From: UBA1494_A sp963973975
GTDB taxonomy: Bacteria; Bacteroidota; Bacteroidia; Flavobacteriales_E; Vicingaceae
Assembly (NCBI GenBank): GCA_963973975.1
Contig: CAXBCF010000002.1
Coordinates: 62,001-126,000, forward strand
Length of the DNA: 64,000 bases
Direction: 5' to 3'
This document shows positions 42,052-51,434 of this stretch, piece after piece; position 1 is the stretch's first letter; each line of letters opens with the position of its first letter. The position numbers and the translations under genes are program-made. The notes under the pieces were generated by a model, which saw only the letters and a program-made list of their open reading frames with translations, was not told where the DNA came from and did not search any database.

Positions 42052-43095
42052 ATGCCGGAAGGTAAAAACTCCTCTCGAAGTATAGCATATTGGTTGCTTA
42101 CAGGTTGTGTTTTAATTTTTTTAATGGTTGCAATTGGCGGTATTACGCGCTTAACCAATTCGGGTTTGTCCATGGTAGAATGGAACCTCTTTATGGGAAG
42201 TGTGCCTCCATCATCTGACGCAGATTGGAATGAACTTTTCGATAAATACAAGCAATATCCGGAATATCAATTGGTGAATTTCAATATCACGCTTGATGAG
42301 TTTAAAAGTATTTTCTTTTGGGAGTACTTCCATAGAATGTTTGGAAGATTAATAGGACTAGTCTTCATCATTCCTTTTTTATGGTTTTTGTTTAAAAAGA
42401 AAATTTCTAAAGCGTTAATGCCAAAGTTGATTTTGATTTTAATTTTGGGTGCTTTTCAAGGGTTTCTTGGATGGTACATGGTGAAAAGTGGTTTGGTAAA
42501 AGACCCAGATGTAAGTCACTATCGATTGGCAATGCACCTCACTACAGCTTTTCTCACATTTGCTTATACTTTTTGGGTGGCCTTGAGCCTACTTTATCCA
42601 AATGAGCAGCTTTCAACAAATAAAAATTTAAACTCAATAAAGCGGTATTTAAAAGTATTTATGCTAGTGCTTTTAGTCCAAATTGTATGGGGAGCCTATG
42701 TTGCAGGAATGAATGCAGGAAAAATTTACAATACTTGGCCATTGATGGGAGATAGTTGGATGCCTGAATCAGTAACTGCTATGACTCCATTGTGGATGAA
42801 CTTTTTTGAAAACATTGCTGGAGTGCAGTTCTTTCACCGATATTTGGCGTATGCTGTGATCGGTTTAGTAGTTTTAATCTATTTCAAGTCGAGAAAGTTG
42901 AAATTAGAGCTTAGCCAATCAAAAGGGATTAATGCCTTATTAATAGTGGTTAGTTTTCAGTTTTTACTTGGAATCCTTACTGTGATTTATGCAGTACCTT
43001 TAAGTTTGGGCTTGTTGCATCAATTGGGTGCTTTTTTACTTTTGGGAGCAACCGTTTTTGCTTTGCAGCGATTTACTTTTTCCAGACTAGTTTGA
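42052..43095 (+). CDS. ctaA: Heme A synthase (COX15/CtaA)
   Basis: This 347-aa membrane protein has eight segments and the family motif GGITRLTNSGLSMVEW in the first loop. Conserved His ligands occur in EYFHRMFGRL, AMHLTTAF, QFFHRYLAY and LLHQLGAF. It oxidises heme O to heme A for terminal oxidases. Its last 9 bp overlap the convergent gldD gene. Confidence 0.95.
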   Translation: MPEGKNSSRSIAYWLLTGCVLIFLMVAIGGITRLTNSGLSMVEWNLFMGSVPPSSDADWNELFDKYKQYPEYQLVNFNITLDEFKSIFFWEYFHRMFGRLIGLVFIIPFLWFLFKKKISKALMPKLILILILGAFQGFLGWYMVKSGLVKDPDVSHYRLAMHLTTAFLTFAYTFWVALSLLYPNEQLSTNKNLNSIKRYLKVFMLVLLVQIVWGAYVAGMNAGKIYNTWPLMGDSWMPESVTAMTPLWMNFFENIAGVQFFHRYLAYAVIGLVVLIYFKSRKLKLELSQSKGINALLIVVSFQFLLGILTVIYAVPLSLGLLHQLGAFLLLGATVFALQRFTFSRLV

Positions 43096-43665
43096 TTCTA
43101 CCCATTTAAAGCTTTCAATCAATTGCTCAATATCGGCTTTTATAAACTCTTGTACTGGTGCAATTGAATCAAAATTGGGCTTTACGTTAAAGTAGAGAGC
43201 ACCTCTTAAAAAATGATTGGTGCTATCAGTTAAATAAAATTGAGAGCCTGAGGCTGAATTTCCTTCAATTTGATAATAATTTCCAAAAACTCTTTCCGAT
43301 TCATTAATAATAAGGCTTTCATTGATGTCTTGTGCTTTAATAACGTGTTTAAAAACCAAAGTTCTAGAATTTTCAAGCAACTCATTTAATTTCCCATCCA
43401 CTTTTGAATAACTCAAATGAATTCTCGCTTTGTATCTAGGAAAATCGATGTTGAAGAAATTTTCATTTTCTTTGGTTCGATTTAAATTTACCAAGGCATA
43501 TTGTGGAAGCTGAAATGTAAAAGGAAATGGTATGCTGTCAATTTCTCTAAATTCTTTTGCAGGAAAATCAATTCTATAGTAACCTACAGGTTTTGGGTAA
43601 GGTTCTTCATGACAAGCACTGAAAAGCCCAACTAAAAGTAAAGTGTAAATTCCTATTTTTTTCAT
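43087..43665 (-). CDS. gldD: Gliding motility lipoprotein GldD
   Basis: This 192-aa protein has a lipobox (LFSAC) followed by the GldD signature PYPKPVGYYRIDFPAKEF and ends in a helical region (EFIKADIEQLIESFKW). GldD is required for gliding and T9SS function in Flavobacterium; its molecular role is not settled. It overlaps gldE by 4 bp in the conserved mutY-ssb-gldE-gldD order. Confidence 0.93.
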   Translation of the reverse strand: MKKIGIYTLLLVGLFSACHEEPYPKPVGYYRIDFPAKEFREIDSIPFPFTFQLPQYALVNLNRTKENENFFNIDFPRYKARIHLSYSKVDGKLNELLENSRTLVFKHVIKAQDINESLIINESERVFGNYYQIEGNSASGSQFYLTDSTNHFLRGALYFNVKPNFDSIAPVQEFIKADIEQLIESFKWVESN

Positions 43666-45014
43666 TTATCCTTGTCTTTATCTACTTGATCTTTTGGTAG
43701 CTTAATTAGCACGCGTTTAACTCGCCTTTTATCGGCAGCCTCAATCACAATTTGGTAGTCAAAGAATTTAATTTTCTCATTTTTCTGAGGGATTTTCCCA
43801 AAAATTTCTAGTACAAATCCTGCAAGTGTATCAGAATCTCCTTTTTTTGCTTCAAACTCGGTTCCCTCAATATTTAAAATTCGGTAAAAGTCGTTAAGTG
43901 GTGTTTTGCCTTCAAAAGCATAAGTGTAATCGTCTAACTTGGAATAAGTAATGTCGTCTTCATCAAATTCGTCACTTATTTCACCAACAATTTCTTCAAG
44001 AATATCTTCTAAGCTAATAATTCCTGAACTACCGCCATATTCATCTACAACAATGGCAAGGTGTATTTTTTTAGATTGAAACTCTCTTAATAAGTCATCA
44101 ATTTTTTTATTCTCAGGCACAAAAAATGGTTTTCGGATTACTGACTTCCATTTGAAATCATCTTTGTGTAAGTGTGGTAAAAGGTCTTTAATGTATAAGA
44201 CACCAAGTATGCTATCAAAATTTTCTTTGTGAACGGGAATTCTAGAGTAACCAGAATCTAAAATCAGTTCTATTACCTCTTTGTATGTCATTGATTCTTC
44301 AATGCTAATAACATCTACTCTAGAGGTCATAACTTGTTTCACGTCAGTATTTCCAAACTTTACAATACCTTCTAAAATTCTTTGTTCGTCATCTCTATCG
44401 TTATCATCGCTTGTTAACTCTAGTGCTTTTGATAGTTCATCTACTGAAATAGAATGTCCTTTTTTCTTAATTCGCTTGTCGATAAAATTGGTTGAATTGA
44501 CAAGAATTGAACTAAAAGGGCTTAAGAAAAAGCGCAAGTAATAAATTCCAAAAGCAACGAACTTAGCAAGTTTTAATGGATCCTTGTTGGCATAAATTTT
44601 TGGAATAACTTCACCCAAGAGCAATAATAAAAATGTAATTAATACAACTTGAATTATAAATTCTGCTGTTGGGCTTAAATTATCACCAATTACAATATTG
44701 GTGATGTAGGTCGAAAAAATGACTATGGCAACATTTACAAAATTGTTGGCGATAAGAATAGTTGCTAATAATCTTTTTGGCCGTTCAAGCAGTGAGGCCA
44801 AAATGATGTTTTTCTTATCTTTTATATGCTTTATAGCTTCTTTATCATTTGGAGAAAGCGAAAAATAAGCAACTTCAGAACCTGAAATAAGTGCTGACAA
44901 TAGCAGCAAGGACAAAACAAGTATAATCAATAAAATCAATCCAAAATAATCAGCTACAGGAGCTAATTGTTCTAAGATTGTAATTATTGGAACCTGTTGA
45001 AAGGGATCATCCAA
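43662..45014 (-). CDS. gldE: GldE, CNNM/CBS-domain membrane protein
   Basis: This 450-aa protein has a CNNM (DUF21) membrane domain with four segments (residues 20-210) and the motif ISGSEVAYFSLSP. A CBS pair follows (TSRVDVISIEE, AIVVDEYGGSSGIISLED), then a CorC/HlyC domain. Related proteins move Mg or Co, but GldE is placed with gliding by its partner gldD. The linkage to gldD and ssb makes the name secure. Confidence 0.92.
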   Translation of the reverse strand: MDDPFQQVPIITILEQLAPVADYFGLILLIILVLSLLLLSALISGSEVAYFSLSPNDKEAIKHIKDKKNIILASLLERPKRLLATILIANNFVNVAIVIFSTYITNIVIGDNLSPTAEFIIQVVLITFLLLLLGEVIPKIYANKDPLKLAKFVAFGIYYLRFFLSPFSSILVNSTNFIDKRIKKKGHSISVDELSKALELTSDDNDRDDEQRILEGIVKFGNTDVKQVMTSRVDVISIEESMTYKEVIELILDSGYSRIPVHKENFDSILGVLYIKDLLPHLHKDDFKWKSVIRKPFFVPENKKIDDLLREFQSKKIHLAIVVDEYGGSSGIISLEDILEEIVGEISDEFDEDDITYSKLDDYTYAFEGKTPLNDFYRILNIEGTEFEAKKGDSDTLAGFVLEIFGKIPQKNEKIKFFDYQIVIEAADKRRVKRVLIKLPKDQVDKDKDK

Positions 45015-45064
45015 AACGGAAAACTTTAGTTAGAATTACTTTCAATGTAGAATGATAAGGTTTA

Positions 45065-45511
45065 TTAGAAAGGTAAATCATCTTCTTCCTTTTCTTCTTC
45101 CAAATCAACTTTTTGTCTCACTTCTTTTTTGTCGCTCTCACGATCTACATCATTTTGTGAGCTAGCGCTAGAATTGTCACTTTTACTTCCCAACATTGTC
45201 ATATTATCTCCAACAATTTCAGTGGTGTATCGAGTTGCTCCTTCTTTATCTTGCCAGCTTCTGGTTTTTAATTTCCCTTCGATGTAAACTAAATTTCCTT
45301 TTTTGAGGTATTTTTCAGCAACTTCAGCAAGTCCTCTCCACAAAACGATGTTGTGCCATTCAGTTTGATCTTGGCGGTTACCATTTTTGTCTTTGTAAGA
45401 TTCTGTAGTTGCCATTGAAAAATTTGCAACTGCAGCACCGCTTTCTAAGTGTCTGACTTCAGGGTCTTTGCTCAAATGTCCAACTAGAATTACTTTGTTT
45501 ACTCCTGCCAT
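45065..45511 (-). CDS. ssb: Single-stranded DNA-binding protein
   Basis: This 148-aa protein has an OB fold (residues 1-108; MAGVNKVILVGHLSKDPEV, TEWHNIVLW), a Ser/Asp/Lys linker, and the acidic tip DDLPF that recruits repair and replication proteins. It stands between mutY and gldE, as in other Flavobacteriales. Confidence 0.97.
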   Translation of the reverse strand: MAGVNKVILVGHLSKDPEVRHLESGAAVANFSMATTESYKDKNGNRQDQTEWHNIVLWRGLAEVAEKYLKKGNLVYIEGKLKTRSWQDKEGATRYTTEIVGDNMTMLGSKSDNSSASSQNDVDRESDKKEVRQKVDLEEEKEEDDLPF

Positions 45512-45532
45512 AGTTAAAGTGTTTTTAATAAG

Positions 45533-46624
45533 TTAAGACAAAGATAGTAAATTGGTTTCTTCCTTGAGATAGTTCTCAATTAATTTAGGAATGGGATAAG
45601 TAGATAATGTTTCTTTAGCAATAATTTGATTGGCCTCAAGTTCAATGGAATCCAATTTAGTTAATTGAAGATGGTAAAATTTAGCCATAATGATTTGATG
45701 ACTTAATATGTGTTTTCTCCAAGTTGAAGAAGCAGTTATTGCGAAATCTTGCTCTTTCAGTATTTTTTTAAAATCTTCATGAGAAAGCAATTCATTAAGT
45801 GAAGCATCATTTTTAGTTTCAATTAATGGAAAATCGTAAAGATTTTGCCAAATTTCTTTTCCTACTCGTTTCTTAACCACTAATTCTGTTGAGTTTTCGA
45901 ATATCAAATAATGAAAATGACGTTTTCGCTGTTTTATTTTTTTTGCTTTAACGGGAAAGTTATTTACTTGATTAGTTAAATGAGCAACACATTCCTTCTG
46001 AAAAATACAAGAATTGCAATCAGGTTTGCTCGGAACACAATGAAGCGCTCCAAATTCCATGATACTTTGATTAAATAGTGCAGGATTTTTTTGATCCAAT
46101 AAATGATTGGCTAATTCTTTAAACTCTTTCTTTCCTTGGGAGGAATCAATTGCAGTTTCAATTCCAAAAATTCTAGCTAATACACGATACACGTTCCCAT
46201 CAACAACCGCATGAGGCAAGTCAAATGCGAAAGAAGCAATAGCTGCTGCAGTATATTCGCCAATTCCTTTAAGTTGTAGTATAGATGTATAGTCTTTTGG
46301 AAACTCACCATTGAGGTTGTCATAGATATAACGGGCAGTAAAATGGAGGTTTCTTGCTCTTGAATAATATCCCAAACCTTGCCAGTCTTTTAATACTGTT
46401 TCTTCATCTGCCAAGGCAAGATCTTTCAGTTTTGGGTAATTTGAAATGAATTTTACATAATAAGAGGTACCTTGCTCAACTCTGGTTTGTTGCAGAATTA
46501 TTTCGGATAACCATATTTTATAAGCTTCTTTGGTAGATCTCCATAAAAGGGGGCGTTGATTTATTTCAAACCAAGCCAACAACTTAACTGCAAAGAATGA
46601 GGGCTTGTCTATAAAATAATGCAA
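45533..46624 (-). CDS. mutY: A/G-specific adenine glycosylase
   Basis: This 363-aa enzyme removes A paired with 8-oxoG. Motifs are the catalytic-Glu region IILQQTRVEQG, the helix-hairpin-helix LKGIGEYTAAAIASFAF, the catalytic Asp in VDGNVYRVLARIFG, and the 4Fe-4S site spaced C-x6-C-x2-C-x5-C. A Nudix-like C-terminal domain recognises 8-oxoG. Confidence 0.96.
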   Translation of the reverse strand: MHYFIDKPSFFAVKLLAWFEINQRPLLWRSTKEAYKIWLSEIILQQTRVEQGTSYYVKFISNYPKLKDLALADEETVLKDWQGLGYYSRARNLHFTARYIYDNLNGEFPKDYTSILQLKGIGEYTAAAIASFAFDLPHAVVDGNVYRVLARIFGIETAIDSSQGKKEFKELANHLLDQKNPALFNQSIMEFGALHCVPSKPDCNSCIFQKECVAHLTNQVNNFPVKAKKIKQRKRHFHYLIFENSTELVVKKRVGKEIWQNLYDFPLIETKNDASLNELLSHEDFKKILKEQDFAITASSTWRKHILSHQIIMAKFYHLQLTKLDSIELEANQIIAKETLSTYPIPKLIENYLKEETNLLSLS

Positions 46625-46660
46625 ATCGTCGAAAGTTTAGTAAGTTGGTGGTTATCTGTC

Positions 46661-46690
46661 TTTTGGAAATGATAATTATTATTACATTTG
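46661..46690 (+). promoter_or_regulatory. Promoter of the HU gene
   Basis: TTTTG at 46661-46665 and TACATTTG at 46683-46690, about 17 bp apart, match the Bacteroidetes -33/-7 pattern. The start would lie near 46696, giving a roughly 40-nt leader. Confidence 0.6.
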
Positions 46691-46735
46691 CAGCCAATCA
46701 AATTTTTTTTAACCAAATACAAATTTAGAACTAAA

Positions 46736-47023
46736 ATGACAAAAGCCGATATTGTAACAAAGATTTCAGACAACACAGGAATTGAAAAAACTGCAGTTTT
46801 AACTGTTGTAGAAGAGTTCATGGGAACTGTAAGAAATTCATTAGAAGGAAATGAAAATGTTTATTTAAGAGGTTTCGGAAGCTTTATTACAAAGAAAAGA
46901 GCAGAAAAAACAGGAAGAAACATCTCTAAAAATACAACAATGATTATTCCTGAGCATTTTATTCCTGCTTTCAAGCCTTCAAAAAGCTTTGTAAACAAAG
47001 TGAAAGCTAAAGTTAAACCGTAA
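46736..47023 (+). CDS. HU-family DNA-binding protein
   Basis: This 95-aa histone-like protein has TKADIVTKISDNTGIEK at the start, the beta-arm region NVYLRGFGSFITKKRAEKTG and a C-terminal helix. It bends and compacts DNA. ATG 46736 gives the standard HU N-terminus; the earlier ATG at 46688 lies inside the promoter. Confidence 0.93.
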   Translation: MTKADIVTKISDNTGIEKTAVLTVVEEFMGTVRNSLEGNENVYLRGFGSFITKKRAEKTGRNISKNTTMIIPEHFIPAFKPSKSFVNKVKAKVKP

Positions 47024-47029
47024 GCTTTA

Positions 47030-47887
47030 ATGAAATCAAAAAACAAATTACAACTCCTGCTAATTTTAGCGGGAGTTTTAGTTGGTATTCTTCTCTACTT
47101 TGCTCCTCGCCAAGAAGGGAGTGCTGAAGATACGATGGTTTCGAAAGTTGAAGAAACTCATGACGAACATGAGGGGCATGATCATTCTGACCTCTCTGAG
47201 AAAGAGTTGGAATTAAGTGCTCAACAAACTGAGCTAATTGAATCTCTAGAAAAAAGAGCAGAACAAGTTTCAGATTTGGAGACAAAGCTTGTTTTATATG
47301 ATTCGCTCATAGAGTATAGTTTAAAGAATAAATTTGCTCCTCTAGTAGCAAAATACACAGAAGAGAAAGCTAAATTAGTTGCCACTGAAACCAATTGGAT
47401 GCTTGCAGGAGATAACTATTTTAAAGCATTCCGCCTATCTAAAAATCAATCTAAACCAATGGCTTTGAAAGCACTTTCTTCATACGAAGAAGTATTGGCT
47501 TTAAATCCTGAAAACCTAGACGCTCAAACAGCAAAAGGGGTGGTTTATGTAGAAGCTTCGCAGGCTTTGGGAGAGATGCCAATGAAGGGGATAGGTATTT
47601 TGCAAGAAGTTTTAAATAAAGATCCAAAAAATATAAATGCTTTAACAAATTTGGGTTACTTTGCAATTCAATCTGGACAGTTTGAAAAAGCGATTGAACG
47701 TTTTGAAACAATTTTGTTAATAGACCCTGAAAATGCTGAGGCTTATCTCTATCTCACAGACATTTATCTAAGTCAAGATGACAAGAAAAAAGGAATAGAA
47801 ACATTAGAAAAATATAAATCTTTGGTGAAAGATCCGCTTGTAAAAAAGCAAGTTGATGACTACATTAAGGAAATTGGAAACGAATAA
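47030..47887 (+). CDS. TPR-repeat protein with N-terminal membrane anchor
   Basis: This 285-aa protein has one membrane segment (residues 8-24), a His/Glu-rich linker (THDEHEGHDHSD), a coiled-coil stretch, and three to four tetratricopeptide repeats (NALTNLGYFAIQSGQFEKAI, AEAYLYLTDIYLSQDDKKKG). The His-rich linker could bind metal. It starts 6 bp after the HU gene and precedes a small basic protein and RNase E/G. Confidence 0.88.
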   Translation: MKSKNKLQLLLILAGVLVGILLYFAPRQEGSAEDTMVSKVEETHDEHEGHDHSDLSEKELELSAQQTELIESLEKRAEQVSDLETKLVLYDSLIEYSLKNKFAPLVAKYTEEKAKLVATETNWMLAGDNYFKAFRLSKNQSKPMALKALSSYEEVLALNPENLDAQTAKGVVYVEASQALGEMPMKGIGILQEVLNKDPKNINALTNLGYFAIQSGQFEKAIERFETILLIDPENAEAYLYLTDIYLSQDDKKKGIETLEKYKSLVKDPLVKKQVDDYIKEIGNE

Positions 47888-47905
47888 TATAAATAAAGTA
47901 AAGTT

Positions 47906-47998
47906 ATGCCAAGCGGTAAAAAAAGAAAAAGACATAAGATGGCGACCCATAAGCGAAAAAAGAGACTTCGCAAGAATCGTCACAAGAAAAAGAAATAA
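47906..47998 (+). CDS. 30-aa basic COX24/AURKAIP1-type protein
   Basis: This 30-residue product reads MPSGKKRKRHKMATHKRKKR and continues LRKNRHKKKK. More than half of it is Lys or Arg. The pattern RKRHKMxxHKRKKR matches the C-terminal domain of mitochondrial AURKAIP1/COX24, which is the ribosomal protein mS38. It is likely a tiny ribosomal protein. It lies between the TPR gene and a hairpin upstream of RNase E/G. Confidence 0.75.
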   Translation: MPSGKKRKRHKMATHKRKKRLRKNRHKKKK

Positions 47999-48047
47999 GC
48001 GCTAATTTGCTTTAGCTTTCTACTTACATTATACTTTTTTTACAAAG

Positions 48048-48078
48048 AATCCCCACATGTTTATGTGATGGGGTTTCT
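48048..48078 (+). terminator. Hairpin upstream of RNase E/G
   Basis: CCCCACAT (48051-48058) pairs with ATGTG and GGGG (48063-48073) with a two-base bulge, followed by TTTCTTTT. It ends the HU-TPR-small protein unit or attenuates the RNase gene, whose ATG is 15 bp downstream. Confidence 0.65.
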
Positions 48079-48087
48079 TTTGTTGGT

Positions 48088-49659
48088 ATGCGCAATTCTA
48101 AAAGGATGAGTGTTGATCTTGTAATTAACTCAAAATCTTCCGAGGATGTTATTGCCTTGTTAGAGAATCAGCAACTGATTGAGTTACATAAAGAAAAAAG
48201 TAATAATAATTTTTCAGTAGGGGATATTTATTTGGCCAGAGTCAAAAAGGTAATGCCGGGTTTAAACGCGGCATTTGTTGATGTTGGCTATAATAAAGAT
48301 GCTTTTTTGCATTACTTAGATTTAGGACCGAATTTCTCGTCTTTAAATAAGTATGTTCAAGAAGTTATCCAAAAAAAGCAAAAGACTTCTTCACTAAAGG
48401 GCTTTAAATTTGAGTCGGAGATTGACAAAGAAGGTAAAATTTCTGATCAATTGAATTCAAATCAATTTGCATTAGTTCAAATTGCCAAAGAACCGATTTC
48501 AACTAAAGGCCCTCGATTGAGTAGTGAAATCTCGATTGCTGGAAGGTATATGGTGCTGGTTCCATTTTCTAACAGAATTTCTGTTTCGCAGAAAATTAGA
48601 AATCAAGAAGAAAAAGACCGTTTAAAGCGCCTGATTCAGAGTATTCGTCCTGAAGGATTTGGTGTAATTGTTAGAACTGTTGCCGAAAGCAAAAAAGTAG
48701 CTGATTTGCACAGTGATTTAACTGAGCTAATCAGTAAATGGGAAACTTGTTTCAAGAAAATTCAAACTTCAAAGCCGCCCTTTAAAGTGCTTGGAGAAAT
48801 CAGTAGAAGTTCTGCAATGCTTAGGGATTTGTTGAATAAAGATTTTAATCATATTTATGTTGACAATCCTGAATCTAAAGAAGAACTCAAAACCTACATT
48901 TCATCCATTGCACCTGGAAAAGAGAAAATGGTAAAAGGCTACAGAAAAAAGGAACCAATTTTTGAACATTTCGGCATCGAAAAACAGATTAAATCATTGT
49001 TTGGAAAAACGGTAACCATGAAATCGGGTGCTTATTTAGTTATTGAGCACACTGAGGCATTACATGTCATTGACGTAAACAGTGGACAACGCAGTCGTTC
49101 GAATGATGATCAAGAGAAAAATGCGCTAGATGTAAATGTTGAGTCTGCAGCCGAAATTGCTCGCCAGTTGAGGTTGAGAGACATGGGAGGAATCATCGTT
49201 GTTGATTTTATCGACATGAAAGACGGCACCAATCGCGAACTGCTTTTTGAGAAAATGAAGGAGTTCATGAAGGACGATCGAGCAAAACATACTGTTCTTC
49301 CTCCAACAAAATTTGGCTTAATTCAAATTACGAGACAGCGTGTGCGACCTGAAATGGAAATTAAAACTTCCGAAAAATGTCCTTGCTGTGGTGGCGATGG
49401 CGAAACACACGCAACAATTCTTTTAATTGATGAAATTGAAAATAATTTGCGCTATATTTTTCAGCAAATTAACCTCAAAAACGTCACATTAAACACGCAT
49501 CCTTTTATTGAAGCTTATCTAACTAAAGGATTTTACTCCATTCAACGTAAGTGGTTTCTAAAGTATAAAAAATGGGTTCAAATACGCAAATCAGATGCGT
49601 ACCATTTTCTAGAATACCGTTTTTTTGATGGCAATAAAGAGGAAATTAATCTGAAGTAG
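48088..49659 (+). CDS. rng: Ribonuclease E/G family protein
   Basis: This 523-aa endonuclease has an S1 RNA-binding domain near the N-terminus (GDIYLARVKKVMPGLNAAFVDVG) and the catalytic DNase-I-like region with DVNSGQRS and VDFIDMKD (Mg ligands). The Zn-link is CPCCGGDGE near residue 430. It lacks the long C-terminal scaffold of E. coli RNase E, so it is the RNase G type. It processes rRNA and decays mRNA. Confidence 0.95.
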   Translation: MRNSKRMSVDLVINSKSSEDVIALLENQQLIELHKEKSNNNFSVGDIYLARVKKVMPGLNAAFVDVGYNKDAFLHYLDLGPNFSSLNKYVQEVIQKKQKTSSLKGFKFESEIDKEGKISDQLNSNQFALVQIAKEPISTKGPRLSSEISIAGRYMVLVPFSNRISVSQKIRNQEEKDRLKRLIQSIRPEGFGVIVRTVAESKKVADLHSDLTELISKWETCFKKIQTSKPPFKVLGEISRSSAMLRDLLNKDFNHIYVDNPESKEELKTYISSIAPGKEKMVKGYRKKEPIFEHFGIEKQIKSLFGKTVTMKSGAYLVIEHTEALHVIDVNSGQRSRSNDDQEKNALDVNVESAAEIARQLRLRDMGGIIVVDFIDMKDGTNRELLFEKMKEFMKDDRAKHTVLPPTKFGLIQITRQRVRPEMEIKTSEKCPCCGGDGETHATILLIDEIENNLRYIFQQINLKNVTLNTHPFIEAYLTKGFYSIQRKWFLKYKKWVQIRKSDAYHFLEYRFFDGNKEEINLK

Positions 49660-50914
49660 AAGTTTCTTTCTTAATGTCTCTAAGTGCTTTGTACTTATAA
49701 ATTAATGGAATTAGCGAAACTAAAACCATAAATGCTGCAATTACAAAAGTCCAAAGAATATTTGATCCTTCTGCGAAAAAAGGAATGGAGAACAACCCAA
49801 TAAATAGTGATCGAAGCAAAATATTGATACTTTGAAAAACACTGTTGGTTCTTCCAATAATGTGGTTGGGTATATGGTTAAATAAAAAGGTAACTCGTTG
49901 AATTCGAATTCCTGCATTTGAAAGTCCTATTCCGAGAGCAAACACAAATAATAGAATTTTAGACTGGCTAAATGCGAGAAGCACATAGCAAGAAAATGCA
50001 AGAAGCATCATACTAATAATGGAAGCAACAATGTTGACTTTTCTAAAAATTATACTGATGAAGAATCCTGCAAATAATGCGCCTATCGCATAATTTACCT
50101 TCGTGATGGCATAGGTATCTCCAAGTTCTGATAAATGATTTTCAATGTAAACCGGCCATAGTAAATGAACGGAAATTAAGGTGAAAATAAATACAGTATA
50201 TGAGGCATTTCCAAAGTAAAAAAGTAGTGGCCTTTGTTTTAAATAGGTAATTCCTTCTCTTAACCTCACACTAATTTTTTCTTTAGAGATGATATTTTTT
50301 ACCGTTGGAATGTACCGAATGTAGTAGATTAAAATCATTGCAACAATGTAAGTAATCCCATCTGCAAGAAAGATTTTTTGAATGGGCCATGAAGCTATTT
50401 CAATCGTAAAACCCCAAAAAGATGTAGAAATTCCTTCAATTAGTAAAACAGCCATCGCTCCTGATAGAACATTCACCGATTGTCCCATCACTTCTAATAA
50501 AGAATTGGTCTTGCTGTAGTTTTCTTTTTCAGTTATTTCTTGTCCAAAAGCATAGAGCGTAGGGTAGTGGATGTTATAATTAAAAATGGTGAAGCAAAAG
50601 ACTGTGGCCACCAATACCAGTGGGACTTCTCCTTGAATGTATCCATAAGATGAAATACTTAACAGAACAAAGGCACTCACTGCACAAATTCCTAAAAAAA
50701 TGTTTTTTCTTGGAAAACGGTCGATTAAAGTGCCAGCATACAAGCCCCAAAACAAAGTTAGAAAGGTGGCAATGGAATAAATTACTGCAAAAGTTGAAGC
50801 AGCTCCAAGTACCTTAGCAAAATACCAAGGAATAGCCAACATGCTTATACCTTGAGCAAAATGCGAAATTGCATTTGCACTTAAAAGTAAAATGAGTGCT
50901 CTTCTGTTTTTCAA
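49646..50914 (-). CDS. MFS transporter
   Basis: This 422-aa protein has twelve membrane segments and the loop motif LYAGTLIDRFPRKN between segments 2 and 3, as in MFS_3/enterobactin-exporter-like proteins. The substrate is unknown. Its 3' end overlaps the convergent RNase gene by 14 bp, and it is divergent from recX with no clear space for a promoter. Confidence 0.88.
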   Translation of the reverse strand: MKNRRALILLLSANAISHFAQGISMLAIPWYFAKVLGAASTFAVIYSIATFLTLFWGLYAGTLIDRFPRKNIFLGICAVSAFVLLSISSYGYIQGEVPLVLVATVFCFTIFNYNIHYPTLYAFGQEITEKENYSKTNSLLEVMGQSVNVLSGAMAVLLIEGISTSFWGFTIEIASWPIQKIFLADGITYIVAMILIYYIRYIPTVKNIISKEKISVRLREGITYLKQRPLLFYFGNASYTVFIFTLISVHLLWPVYIENHLSELGDTYAITKVNYAIGALFAGFFISIIFRKVNIVASIISMMLLAFSCYVLLAFSQSKILLFVFALGIGLSNAGIRIQRVTFLFNHIPNHIIGRTNSVFQSINILLRSLFIGLFSIPFFAEGSNILWTFVIAAFMVLVSLIPLIYKYKALRDIKKETSTSD

Positions 50915-50960
50915 TGCAAGGATTAAGTTTAAGTTTGCAAGATTACAACCAAAATTTAAG

Positions 50961-51434
50961 GTGAATAAGGAAAGTCAACAGCATAATTTCGAAGAAGTTC
51001 TTAAAAAAATGATGCAGTACTGTTCATACAGTGAACGCTCTGACTTTGAGGTACAAATAAAGTTAGCTACTTTTTTAATTTCAGCTGATGATAAGCGTAA
51101 AGTTATTGCATTTTTAAAAGAGGAAAATTTTTTAAATGAAAATCGATTTGCGGCAGCTTTTGTAAGTGGTAAAGTTCGAATTAAGAGATGGGGAAGGTAT
51201 AAAATAAGTGCTGCTTTGAGAGCGAAAAGGGTTGATCAAAGTTTGATTCAAGAAGCTTTTAAGGAAATTGACGAAGAGGTGTATTTTGATAATATTAAAC
51301 ACTTACTAAAACTGAAAAAGTTCAGTGCCTCTATGTCTGATTACGAAAAATCAAAAATTGTTCGTTACCTGCTTTCAAAAGGCTATGAGAACGATTTGAT
51401 ATGGGAAGCTATTAAGGATTTTAATAAAGAATAA
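50961..51434 (+). CDS. recX: Regulatory protein RecX
   Basis: This 157-aa helical protein has three RecX repeats; MMQYCSYSERSDFEVQIKL and ENFLNENRFAAAFVSGKVRIKRWG are typical of the Bacteroidetes form. RecX caps RecA filaments. The best start is GTG 50961 (VNKESQQHNF); an ATG at 50892 lies within the oppositely oriented transporter gene. recA is not in the window. Confidence 0.9.
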   Translation: MNKESQQHNFEEVLKKMMQYCSYSERSDFEVQIKLATFLISADDKRKVIAFLKEENFLNENRFAAAFVSGKVRIKRWGRYKISAALRAKRVDQSLIQEAFKEIDEEVYFDNIKHLLKLKKFSASMSDYEKSKIVRYLLSKGYENDLIWEAIKDFNKE

